DNA of 10,126 bases from Streptococcus oralis (GTDB lineage: Bacteria > Bacillota > Bacilli > Lactobacillales > Streptococcaceae). The notes beneath the pieces were generated by a model that saw nothing but the letters and a program-made list of their open reading frames with translations, searched no databases and had not been told where the DNA came from. Of this stretch, positions 1 through 6,333 are shown in pieces. Each line of letters begins with the position of its first letter. Within the stretch, counting starts at the first letter, position 1. Position numbers and translations under genes: made by a program. The stretch spans positions 1-10,126 of the forward strand of contig CALHBZ010000251.1 of assembly GCA_937930605.1 (NCBI GenBank), in the 5' to 3' direction.

Positions 1-369
1 TTGGATTTGCTTAAAATCTTTGATTTGGATGGCGATGCAGATACACTTTCGAAAAATCTTGCCTATGGTCAACAACGTCGATTGGAAATTGTTCGTGCTC
101 TGGCAACAGAACCTAAGATCCTCTTTTTGGATGAGCCTGCGGCTGGGATGAATCCACAAGAAACAGCTGAATTGACAGAATTGATCCGTCGTATCAAAGA
201 TGAATTTAAAATTACCATCATGCTCATCGAACACGACATGAATTTGGTTATGGAAGTCACTGAGCGTATCTATGTTCTTGAATATGGCCGTTTGATTGCT
301 CATGGTACTCCAGATGAGATCAAGAACAACAAACGTGTTATCGAAGCTTATCTAGGAGGTGAGGCCTAA
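1..369 (+). CDS. livG: LivG, branched-chain amino acid ABC transporter ATPase (3' part)
   Basis: Carboxy-terminal 122 residues of an ABC ATPase; the gene begins before the window, so the first TTG is an internal Leu codon. Visible motifs are a signature-like segment LAYGQQRRLEI (residues 20-30 of the fragment), the Walker B block ILFLDEP with catalytic Glu45, the LivG-typical AAGMNP just after it, and the switch His78 in LIEHD. LivG with LivF powers uptake of Leu, Ile and Val by the LivJ/LivHM system on the inner face of the membrane. The stop codon overlaps the livF start by one base (TAATG), indicating translational coupling. Walker A is outside the window. The AAGMNP signature and the pairing with livF make LivG rather than a generic ATPase very likely. 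Confidence 0.93.
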   Translation: MDLLKIFDLDGDADTLSKNLAYGQQRRLEIVRALATEPKILFLDEPAAGMNPQETAELTELIRRIKDEFKITIMLIEHDMNLVMEVTERIYVLEYGRLIAHGTPDEIKNNKRVIEAYLGGEA

Positions 370-1079
370 TGTCTATGTTAAAAGTTGAAAACCTTTCTGT
401 TCATTACGGCATGATCCAAGCAGTTCGTGATGTAAGTTTCGAGGTCAATGAAGGTGAAGTTGTTTCCTTGATTGGTGCCAATGGTGCTGGTAAAACAACT
501 ATTCTCCGTACCCTTTCAGGTTTGGTTCGTCCAAGTGCTGGTAAAATTCAGTTTTTAGGAAAAGAAATTCAAAAGATGCCAGCGCAAAAAATCGTGGCAG
601 GTGGGCTTTCACAAGTTCCTGAAGGACGCCATGTTTTTCCAGGTTTGACTGTTATGGAAAACTTAGAAATGGGAGCCTTTTTAAAGAAAAACCGAGAAGA
701 GAATCAAGCCAACTTGAAGAAAGTCTTCTCTCGTTTTCCACGTTTAGAAGAACGCAAAAACCAAGATGCAGCTACCCTTTCAGGTGGTGAGCAACAGATG
801 CTTGCTATGGGACGTGCTCTCATGTCCACGCCTAAGCTCCTCCTCTTGGATGAGCCGTCTATGGGACTTGCCCCTATCTTTATCCAAGAAATTTTTGATA
901 TCATTCAAGCTATTCAGAAGCAAGGAACAACTGTTCTCCTAATTGAGCAGAACGCTAACAAGGCCCTTGCTATCTCTGACCGAGGTTATGTACTTGAAAC
1001 AGGCAAGATTGTCCTATCAGGAACAGGAAAAGAACTCGCAGCATCAGATGAAGTCAGAAAAGCATACCTAGGTGGCTAA
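369..1079 (+). CDS. livF: LivF, branched-chain amino acid ABC transporter ATPase
   Basis: Complete 236-aa ABC ATPase, the usual LivF length. Walker A GANGAGKTT lies at residues 36-44 (Lys42), the signature LSGGEQQ at 138-144, and Walker B LLLLDEP at 157-163 with Glu162. The switch position is Gln194 (LIEQN) instead of His, which is typical of LivF. The segment PEGRHVFPGLTVMENL (84-99) is also characteristic. The start ATG overlaps the livG stop and has an AGGAGG ribosome binding site at 354-359, 9 bases upstream; the second ATG at 375 is less well spaced. This is the last gene of the liv operon: its stop codon lies inside a palindrome, and a second terminator follows at 1221. Both ATPases drive the LivHM permease for branched-chain amino acids. 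Confidence 0.96.
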   Translation: MSMLKVENLSVHYGMIQAVRDVSFEVNEGEVVSLIGANGAGKTTILRTLSGLVRPSAGKIQFLGKEIQKMPAQKIVAGGLSQVPEGRHVFPGLTVMENLEMGAFLKKNREENQANLKKVFSRFPRLEERKNQDAATLSGGEQQMLAMGRALMSTPKLLLLDEPSMGLAPIFIQEIFDIIQAIQKQGTTVLLIEQNANKALAISDRGYVLETGKIVLSGTGKELAASDEVRKAYLGG

Positions 1080-1100
1080 AACAATCCAGTGGATTGTTTT
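1078..1100 (+). terminator. Perfect hairpin overlapping the livF stop
   Basis: AAAACAATCC and GGATTGTTTT form a perfect 10-bp stem around the loop AGT, and the 5' arm contains the last two bases of the livF TAA stop. The 3' arm ends in TTTT, so it could act as a weak intrinsic terminator in either direction. It is also the first arm of a repeated palindromic element that recurs around 1188-1206, so it may be a repeat that happens to terminate transcription. Confidence 0.55.
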
Positions 1101-1206
1101 AGTCGGCGGATGGAGATTGCGCAAGCAATACCCTATAGTCCGGGGGATCTTTTTAGTCGGCAGATAAGGATTATGTAAGCAATCATCAAATCCAGTGGAT
1201 TGTTTT
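1083..1206. repeat. Palindromic, imperfect tandem repeats (period 52-54 bases)
   Basis: The motif AATCCAGTGGATTGTTTT occurs at 1084-1100 and 1189-1206. A related stretch TTTTTAGTCGGCAGAT after GGATC at 1145 aligns with GGATTGTTTTAGTCGGCGGAT from 1091. Unit starts fall at about 1091, 1145 and 1197 (the last truncated). Each of the first two units also holds a small hairpin with a GNRA-like loop: ATTGC-GCAA-GCAAT at 1116-1129, and a weaker ATTAT-GTAA-GCAAT at 1170-1183. No reading frame is evident. I infer a short dispersed intergenic repeat of mitis-group streptococci that has undergone local duplication; it does not resemble the BOX or RUP elements of pneumococcus that I know. Confidence 0.6.
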
Positions 1207-1220
1207 GTAGATGAATTTGA

Positions 1221-1246
1221 AGAGCTCCAAATTGGGGCTCTTTCTT
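1221..1246 (+). terminator. Rho-independent terminator after livF
   Basis: AGAGCTCC (1221-1228) pairs with GGGGCTCT (1234-1241), and one further A-T pair gives a 9-bp stem with a 3-base loop. TTTCTT follows. The single wobble is U-G in plus-strand RNA but would be an A-C mismatch in minus-strand RNA, so the element acts on plus-strand transcription, ending the liv operon. Confidence 0.8.
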
Positions 1247-1308
1247 CGTTTGGTCACTATTTTGATGGACTTGATTTGAGCACCCGTTTTCTTAATATAG
1301 AATCTGGC

Positions 1309-1337
1309 TTGACAAAAGTATGCGTTCATAATATAAT
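1309..1337 (+). promoter_or_regulatory. Consensus sigma-70 type promoter of the accessory operon
   Basis: A perfect -35 TTGACA (1309-1314) and a perfect -10 TATAAT (1332-1337) are separated by exactly 17 bases. Transcription should start near 1344, giving a leader of about 30 bases before the ATG at 1376. A ribosome binding site AGAGG (1363-1367) is 8 bases upstream of that ATG. The bases between the -10 and the start are very AT-rich; I see no convincing operator for the winged helix domain of the first gene. Confidence 0.88.
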
Positions 1338-1375
1338 TAAATAAATAAAAATATTGAACAAAAGAGGCTGAAGAT

Positions 1376-3154
1376 ATGCTATCAGAAAAACAATTTAAAC
1401 TTTTACGTTTTTTGTTGACTCACAAAGATGAAAACTTTACGCAGAGACAATTGGCTGAACAGCTAGACACCTCTTTGGGGGCGGTGAATAACCTTCTCAA
1501 GGAATGTAAAGAAAAGAAGTGGATCGGTGAGGAAAATCACTTAACTGACCTAGGTGAGGAGGCTTTAACTCCGTATCAGGTGAAGAATGCCATTATCATG
1601 GCAGCAGGTATGAGTAGCCGCTTTGCACCTTTGTCTTATGAGTTACCAAAAGGATTGCTCCAAGTTAAAGGTGAGCGCTTGATTGAGAGAGAAATCAAGC
1701 AGTTGCAAGAAGCTGGGATAGAGGATATTACAGTTATTGTAGGCTATCTGCAAGAAAAAATGTTCTATTTGGCAGAAAAATTTGGCGTTAAAATCGTTGT
1801 AAATAATGATTACTACAAGTACAACAACTGTTCTTCTCTCATGCTAGTCAGAGATCAGCTTTCTAACACTTACATTTGCTCGTCGGATAATTATTTTGTG
1901 GAAAATCCGTTTGAACGATACATTTACAGGGGTTATTATTCGACTATATTTGCAGAAGGAGACACAGACGAATACTGCTCTAAGGAAGACTCCAATCACA
2001 CAATCATTGATATTCAAATTGGTGGAACGAATACTTGGGCTATGGTGGGGCACGTTTATTTTGATCGTGCATTTAGTGAAAAATTCGTAGACATTTTAGA
2101 AACTGAATTTAAGCACGAACCATATCGCGAACAGCTCTGGGAAGATTACTATAGTCGTCACGTCAAGGAGCTTCCTTTGGAAGCTCGGCATTATTCAGCA
2201 GATATTGTTAAGGAGTTTGATTCACTAGATGAGTTGCGTCAGTTTGATGAACACTATTTGGTGAATACGAATTCGGAAATCATTGATAATATTTGTAAGA
2301 CATTAGGATGTGTAGCTTCAGATATTGTCAATATCAAACCTCTAAAAGATGGTCTAACCAACACTTCGTTTTCATTTGACTGCCTAGGAAAGAAATATGT
2401 TTACCGTCATCCAGGTAGAGGAACGGAGAATTATATTGATCGTGCTAGTGAAGCGGCTTCCATGGAAATTGCTGCAAAATTAAAGATTGACCGTACTTTT
2501 GTCGCCATGAACAAGGATGAAGGATGGAAGATTTCAGAATTTATTCCCAATGCCAAGCAACTAGATTATGATAATTGGGATGATGTAGCAAAAGCAATGG
2601 AGCTCTTGAGACGCTTGCACCGATCTGGAGAAAAAACAGATCATTCCTTTGATCAATTTGAGGGAATTGATGATTTTAGACAAAAATTAAAAGCCAGCAA
2701 TCGTTTTGAATTTGATGGACTTGAAGAGTTGGATAAGAATGTCTCAGTTCTCGAGAAGTTTTTACAAGAAGATCAAGCGAAAAAGGTTCTCTGCCATGGA
2801 GACTCTTATAGCCCGAATTTTTTGTTGAATGAAGCTGGAGAAATGAGCTTGATTGATTGGGAATATTCTGGTATGGGAGATCCAGCAGGAGATTTAGGAA
2901 CCTTTATTGGCTGTTCAAATTATACAGTAGAAGAAGCTGAAAAGGTGCTTGAAATCTATTTACAAGAAGTTCCAGACAAGAAAACCAAACGCCACTACTT
3001 GGCCTATGTATCAGTGACTTCATATTATTGGTTTTTATGGGCCCTGTTCCAAGAAAGCGTTGGAAAACCAGTAGGTGAATTTCTTTATATCTGGTATCGT
3101 TATACCAAGCAGTATGGGCAAATTGCACTAGATTTGTATTTAGAGGAGAATTGA
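1376..3154 (+). CDS. Fusion: winged helix domain + LicC-like cytidylyltransferase + LicA-like choline kinase
   Basis: A 592-aa soluble protein with three parts. Residues 2-65 resemble a MarR-type winged helix (TQRQLAEQLDTSLGAVNNLL at 22-41, then a wing-like LTDLGEEAL). Residues 70-295 are a nucleotidyltransferase close to LicC: glycine-rich AAGMSSRF (76-83), PKGL (91-94), VGYLQEKMFYLAEKFGV (122-138), YNNCSSL (149-155) and metal-binding Asp171 in SSDNY; in LicC this step makes CDP-choline from phosphocholine and CTP. Residues about 300-590 are a LicA/aminoglycoside phosphotransferase-type kinase: DGLTNTSF (325-332), catalytic HGDSYSPN (474-481, Asp476) and IDWEYSGMGDPAGDLG (493-508, Asp494). 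The enzymes are inferred to act in sequence, phosphorylation then CDP activation. LicA and LicC are separate proteins of about 290 and 230 aa in pneumococcus. Substrate (choline or a relative) and any regulatory role are unproven. It leads the operon, 1 base before the small membrane protein gene. Confidence 0.88.
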   Translation: MLSEKQFKLLRFLLTHKDENFTQRQLAEQLDTSLGAVNNLLKECKEKKWIGEENHLTDLGEEALTPYQVKNAIIMAAGMSSRFAPLSYELPKGLLQVKGERLIEREIKQLQEAGIEDITVIVGYLQEKMFYLAEKFGVKIVVNNDYYKYNNCSSLMLVRDQLSNTYICSSDNYFVENPFERYIYRGYYSTIFAEGDTDEYCSKEDSNHTIIDIQIGGTNTWAMVGHVYFDRAFSEKFVDILETEFKHEPYREQLWEDYYSRHVKELPLEARHYSADIVKEFDSLDELRQFDEHYLVNTNSEIIDNICKTLGCVASDIVNIKPLKDGLTNTSFSFDCLGKKYVYRHPGRGTENYIDRASEAASMEIAAKLKIDRTFVAMNKDEGWKISEFIPNAKQLDYDNWDDVAKAMELLRRLHRSGEKTDHSFDQFEGIDDFRQKLKASNRFEFDGLEELDKNVSVLEKFLQEDQAKKVLCHGDSYSPNFLLNEAGEMSLIDWEYSGMGDPAGDLGTFIGCSNYTVEEAEKVLEIYLQEVPDKKTKRHYLAYVSVTSYYWFLWALFQESVGKPVGEFLYIWYRYTKQYGQIALDLYLEEN

Positions 3155-3155
3155 G

Positions 3156-3341
3156 ATGAAACCGACATCAGAAATTGAAGAATTAGTAGCACATGAAACG
3201 AAAAGAAGGCTAGAAGAAATGGAATCACCAAACTATGTGTTTGCTCAGCCATTTTTAAAAAGTGACTTTACTATAGTCATCGCCCTAGTCATAGTCAATC
3301 TCATTTTGATTATACTAGCCATGACAGGAGGTATTCAATAA
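3156..3341 (+). CDS. Small single-span membrane protein, putative permease accessory subunit
   Basis: A 61-aa protein: a charged, probably helical N-terminus (residues 1-25, rich in Glu, Lys, Arg), a short SPNYVFAQPFLKSDF linker (24-38), and one hydrophobic span at about 38-57 ending in MTGGIQ. No signal peptidase site is apparent. It starts 1 base after the fusion gene stop, with AGAGGAG at 3142-3148 seven bases upstream, and ends 1 base before the permease start, so all three genes are probably translationally coupled. Many secondary transporters have such small single-span partners encoded just upstream, so a role in folding, stability or activity of the NCS1 permease is plausible, but this is inference. 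I do not recognise a named family. A decayed copy lies at the equivalent place before the second permease. Confidence 0.82.
   Translation: MKPTSEIEELVAHETKRRLEEMESPNYVFAQPFLKSDFTIVIALVIVNLILIILAMTGGIQ
3326..3331 (+). promoter_or_regulatory. Permease ribosome binding site inside the small gene
   Basis: AGGAGG falls within the last codons (ACA GGA GGT, Thr-Gly-Gly) of the small gene, 11 bases before the permease ATG at 3343. The same site is kept at 4885-4890 before the second permease, 11 bases before 4902. This explains why the 3' end of the small gene stays conserved in the duplicate although the rest of that gene is broken. Confidence 0.8.
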
Positions 3342-3342
3342 A

Positions 3343-4770
3343 ATGTCTAAGATGAATGACTTTATTCAACAGGAGACCATAACGGGAATTGTTCCCATGA
3401 CCAACAAGGATCGTCAGTATTCTTTCTGGGATCTCTTTCTGTCGACAAGTGGTTTTGCCATTGCAACTTGGTGTTATACCCAAGGAGCCTATGTGGCTCA
3501 ATATTTGACATTTAATCAAATGTTGATTAATATTTTTAGTTTCAACATTATCTGGGTCTTTATTGAATGTCTCCCAATCTTGTTTGCGGTTAAATATGGA
3601 ATTGATTTATGGATTTGGTTGAGGGCTGTCTTAGGAAAAAAAGGGGTAGCCTTGCTATCAACCATTATTAGCTTGGCTAACTTTGGCTGGTACGCCGTTG
3701 CGGCTAATCTTTTTGCCAATTCTATGATCCACTTGGGAAATAATTTTGGACTTGGTTTAGACAAGGGAGTATGGGCACCGATTTTAGGTACTCTCTGTGT
3801 TCTCCTTGGAACGCTGATTGCTCTAGGAGGTCCAGAAGTGATTAAATGGACCAATCGCTTCTTAGTTATTGCCTTGTTGATTGTCGGTCTGATTATCGTT
3901 GGAATCTGCTTTGTCGCCGTTCCCATAACTGATATTATGAATATTCAACCAGCCACCCAAGGAGATTTGACGCCATTAGAACGTTTTATGCTCTCTGGGG
4001 AAGGAAATGTTGCTTTTGCCTTCTCTTGGTCTACACAAGCATTGGTTTTACCGCGTTTGGCAAAATCAGAACGCAGTGGTTATTGGGCTACAGCCTTATC
4101 ATACGGGGTTGTCGCTCCATTCTTCGTTGCGACAGGTGGAGTCATGGCTCTAGCCATGTTTGTCAAAACAGGTGTTTATGAAAGTGATCCAACAACCATG
4201 CTGTCAACTCTAAGCACCCCAGCCTTTGCCCTCTTAAGTCTACTACTAGTAGCCTTCGCCAATATTGGAACTCAGGGTACAGGATCGTACGTGAACTGTA
4301 TGATTGTAAAAAGTGGGATGCCCAAAGTAAGCTATAAACTAATGGTTTGGATTGCCATGGTATACGTGAGCCTACTCACCATCTGGGGAGGAGTAGAAGA
4401 GTATTTCGGTTCCTTCATCTCACTAGCCGCTTATATTCAGGGTCCCATTATCGGAATGATTGTTGTTGACTACTTTATCTTAAGAAAACGAAAACTCGAT
4501 TTGCGTTCAGCCTATTTCCTTGAAGGACATAAAGCTTATGAGTTTACCAAAGGATTTAACTTGGTTGGCTTGTCTTGTGTATTTATCTCCTTATTGGTTG
4601 CAGTACTATTTGTTTATAACCCTGTAACAGCACAGATTCAAAGCCCAATCTTTTTAATCACAACGGGTAGTGGCTTTACTGCGATTTTTGGAGGTTTACT
4701 GTACTGGTTAGCTAGCTTAACTCCTTTAAAACGCTATATGATCAAGGATCGGGACTCTGTTACGATTTAA
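3343..4770 (+). CDS. NCS1-family permease, copy A
   Basis: A 475-aa polytopic membrane protein with about 12 hydrophobic stretches and no signal peptide. Features suggest the nucleobase:cation symporter-1 family (Transp_cyt_pur): SFWDLFLSTSGFAIATW near residue 27, VKYGIDLWIWLRAVLGKKG at 83-101 (compare the family pattern of Gly then Arg-x-x-x-Gly), ANFGWYAV at 112-119, and IQGPIIGMIVVDYFILRKR at 365-383 followed by LDLRSAYF. NCS1 carriers use H+ or Na+ gradients to import cytosine, uracil, allantoin, hydantoins or vitamins. The kinase and cytidylyltransferase fusion in the same operon suggests a substrate that is phosphorylated and CDP-activated; this is inference only. It is 94% identical to copy B (28 differences in 475 residues by manual alignment). 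A cytosine permease annotation by homology alone would be unsafe. Confidence 0.87.
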   Translation: MSKMNDFIQQETITGIVPMTNKDRQYSFWDLFLSTSGFAIATWCYTQGAYVAQYLTFNQMLINIFSFNIIWVFIECLPILFAVKYGIDLWIWLRAVLGKKGVALLSTIISLANFGWYAVAANLFANSMIHLGNNFGLGLDKGVWAPILGTLCVLLGTLIALGGPEVIKWTNRFLVIALLIVGLIIVGICFVAVPITDIMNIQPATQGDLTPLERFMLSGEGNVAFAFSWSTQALVLPRLAKSERSGYWATALSYGVVAPFFVATGGVMALAMFVKTGVYESDPTTMLSTLSTPAFALLSLLLVAFANIGTQGTGSYVNCMIVKSGMPKVSYKLMVWIAMVYVSLLTIWGGVEEYFGSFISLAAYIQGPIIGMIVVDYFILRKRKLDLRSAYFLEGHKAYEFTKGFNLVGLSCVFISLLVAVLFVYNPVTAQIQSPIFLITTGSGFTAIFGGLLYWLASLTPLKRYMIKDRDSVTI

Positions 4771-4776
4771 GGATAA

Positions 4777-4900
4777 ATGAAAACCTTAATCTATATCTAT
4801 TCGCTTCCTCTTTCTTGAAAGTTAATTTTACATTAGTATTGGCATGATTCTAGTCAATCATATTCTGATTATCCTAGCCATGACAGGAGGTATTCAATAA
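4777..4900 (+). pseudogene. Decayed copy of the small membrane protein gene
   Basis: Between the permeases lies a broken relative of the gene at 3156-3341. ATGAAA at 4777 may match the original start but leads only to a 13-codon frame ending in TGA at 4816-4818. From 4800 another frame reads FASSFLKVNFTLVLA, matching FAQPFLKSDFTIVIA of the intact protein, then hits TGA at 4845. A one-base deletion there moves the match into a third frame, which reads ILVNHILIILAMTGGIQ and ends at TAA 4898-4900. Roughly 55-60 bases of the N-terminal half are missing. The last 12 codons, carrying the permease ribosome binding site, encode the same residues as the intact copy. Confidence 0.82.
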
Positions 4901-4901
4901 A

Positions 4902-6329
4902 ATGTCCAAAATGAATGACTTCATTCAACAGGAGACGATAACGGGAATCGTTCCCATGACCAACAAGGATCGTCAGTATTCTTTCTGGGATCTCTTCTTA
5001 TCGACAAGTGGTTTTGCCATCGCAACTTGGTGTTATACCCAAGGAGCTTATGTAGCTCAATACTTGACCTTTAATCAAATGTTGATCAATATTTTTAGTT
5101 TTAATATTATCTGGGTCTTTATTGAATGTCTCCCAATTCTGTTTGCAGTTAAATATGGAATTGATTTATGGATTTGGTTGAGAGCCGTTCTAGGTAGAAA
5201 AGGGGTGGCCGTTCTATCAACCGTGATTAGTCTGGCAAATTTTGGTTGGTATGCCGTTACCGCCAATCTTTTTGCCAGCTCCATGATTCATTTGGCAAAT
5301 AACTTTGGACTTGGTTTAGACAAGGGAGTATGGGCGCCGATTCTAGGCACCCTCTGTGTTCTCCTTGGAACGCTGATTGCTCTTGGGGGTCCAGAAGTGA
5401 TTAAAGGCACCAATCGCTTTCTAGTGGTAGCCTTGTTATTTGTTGGGCTGATCATCGTTGGAATCTGTTTTGTAGCCGTTCCGATTAGGGATATTATGAA
5501 TGTCCAACCTGCCATTCAAGAAAATTTGACACCGATTGAACGTTTTATGATGTCAGGGGAAGGAAATGTGGCCGTAGCCTTTTCTTGGTCTACACAAGCC
5601 TTTGTCTTGCCACGTTTGGCAAAATCAGAACGCAGTGGTTATTGGGCTACAGCCTTGTCATACGGTGTTGTTGCGCCATTCTTCGCTGCGACAGGTGGAG
5701 TGATGGCTTTGGCCATGTTTGTCAAAACAGGTGTCTATGAAAGTGACCCAACGACAATGCTTTCAACGTTGAGCACTCCTGCCTTTGCGCTTTTAAGTTT
5801 ACTACTGGTAGCTTTTGCTAATATTGGAACCCAAGGTACAGGATCGTACGTGAACTGTATGATTGTAAAAAGCGGGATGCCTAAAGTAAGCTATAAACTA
5901 ATGGTTTGGATTGCCATGGTTTACGTGAGCCTACTCACCATCTGGGGAGGAGTGGATGAATACTTCGGTTCCTTCATCTCGCTGGCTGCCTATATTCAAG
6001 GCCCCATTATCGGAATGATTGTTGTAGACTACTTTATCTTAAGAAAACGAAAACTTGATTTGCGTTCAGCCTATTTCCTTGAAGGACATGACGCCTATGA
6101 GTTTACAAATGGTTTTAACTTGGTGGGATTATCTTGTGTAATCATTTCCTTGTTAGTTGCAGTACTATTTGTTTACAACCCTATAACAAAGCATATCCAG
6201 AGTCCTATGTTTTTGCTCACAACTGGTAGTGGCTTTACTGCAATCTTTGGTGGTTTATTGTATTGGCTAGCTAGCTTAACCCCTTTAAAACGCTATATGA
6301 TCAAGGATCGGGACTCTGTTACGATTTAA
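4902..6329 (+). CDS. NCS1-family permease, copy B
   Basis: A 475-aa paralogue of the preceding permease with the same length and family motifs. Residues 1-98 and 263-351 are identical to copy A. Changes cluster at 99-262 (19 differences, including W169G, T196R, G207E, D208N) and 352-475 (9, including K397D, K403N, A430K, Q431H). Intact length and largely synonymous divergence imply that both copies are under selection. The start ATG has AGGAGG 11 bases upstream, inside the small-gene remnant. It is the last gene of the operon, ended by a terminator at 6334. Copy B has no intact small partner of its own; if one is needed, the product of the gene at 3156 would serve both. Substrate unknown; similar to but possibly different from copy A. 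Confidence 0.87.
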   Translation: MSKMNDFIQQETITGIVPMTNKDRQYSFWDLFLSTSGFAIATWCYTQGAYVAQYLTFNQMLINIFSFNIIWVFIECLPILFAVKYGIDLWIWLRAVLGRKGVAVLSTVISLANFGWYAVTANLFASSMIHLANNFGLGLDKGVWAPILGTLCVLLGTLIALGGPEVIKGTNRFLVVALLFVGLIIVGICFVAVPIRDIMNVQPAIQENLTPIERFMMSGEGNVAVAFSWSTQAFVLPRLAKSERSGYWATALSYGVVAPFFAATGGVMALAMFVKTGVYESDPTTMLSTLSTPAFALLSLLLVAFANIGTQGTGSYVNCMIVKSGMPKVSYKLMVWIAMVYVSLLTIWGGVDEYFGSFISLAAYIQGPIIGMIVVDYFILRKRKLDLRSAYFLEGHDAYEFTNGFNLVGLSCVIISLLVAVLFVYNPITKHIQSPMFLLTTGSGFTAIFGGLLYWLASLTPLKRYMIKDRDSVTI

Positions 6330-6333
6330 GTTT

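Larger units (their letters stand above)
3240..6329 (+). repeat. Tandem duplication of half the small gene plus the permease
   Basis: Bases 3240-4770 (1531 bases) align end to end with 4800-6329 (1530 bases). The single length difference is a one-base deletion near 4844 inside the small-gene remnant; the permease genes align with no indel. Copies start 1559 bases apart by permease ATG. About 30 bases (4771-4799) of less clear origin separate them, including an ATGAAA resembling the original small-gene start. I see no insertion sequence or flanking direct repeats. Confidence 0.88.

Noticed and set aside
1..3. TTG as start codon of the first ABC ATPase
   Set aside because: LivG proteins are about 250 aa and need an upstream Walker A; the window simply begins within the gene.
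1083..1206. CRISPR array
   Set aside because: Repeats are few, degenerate and palindromic across their full length, without uniform spacers or cas genes.
1330..1355. AATAT...ATATT inverted repeat near the -10 as an operator
   Set aside because: Only 5 bases per arm in a very AT-rich stretch, easily due to chance.
3516..3926. 136-aa minus-strand frame inside permease A (and shorter ones at 5075-5515)
   Set aside because: It lies fully antisense to a well supported membrane protein, and its counterpart in copy B is broken into two, so it is not conserved even between the duplicates.
3343..4770. BCCT or LicB-type choline carrier
   Set aside because: The length, the GIDLWIWLRAVLG segment and the GPIIGMIVVDYF segment fit NCS1; LicB is a shorter DMT-type protein, and BCCT conserved tryptophan motifs are not seen.
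3240..6329. Composite transposon or insertion sequence behind the duplication
   Set aside because: No transposase frame, terminal inverted repeats or target-site duplication is visible at either end.
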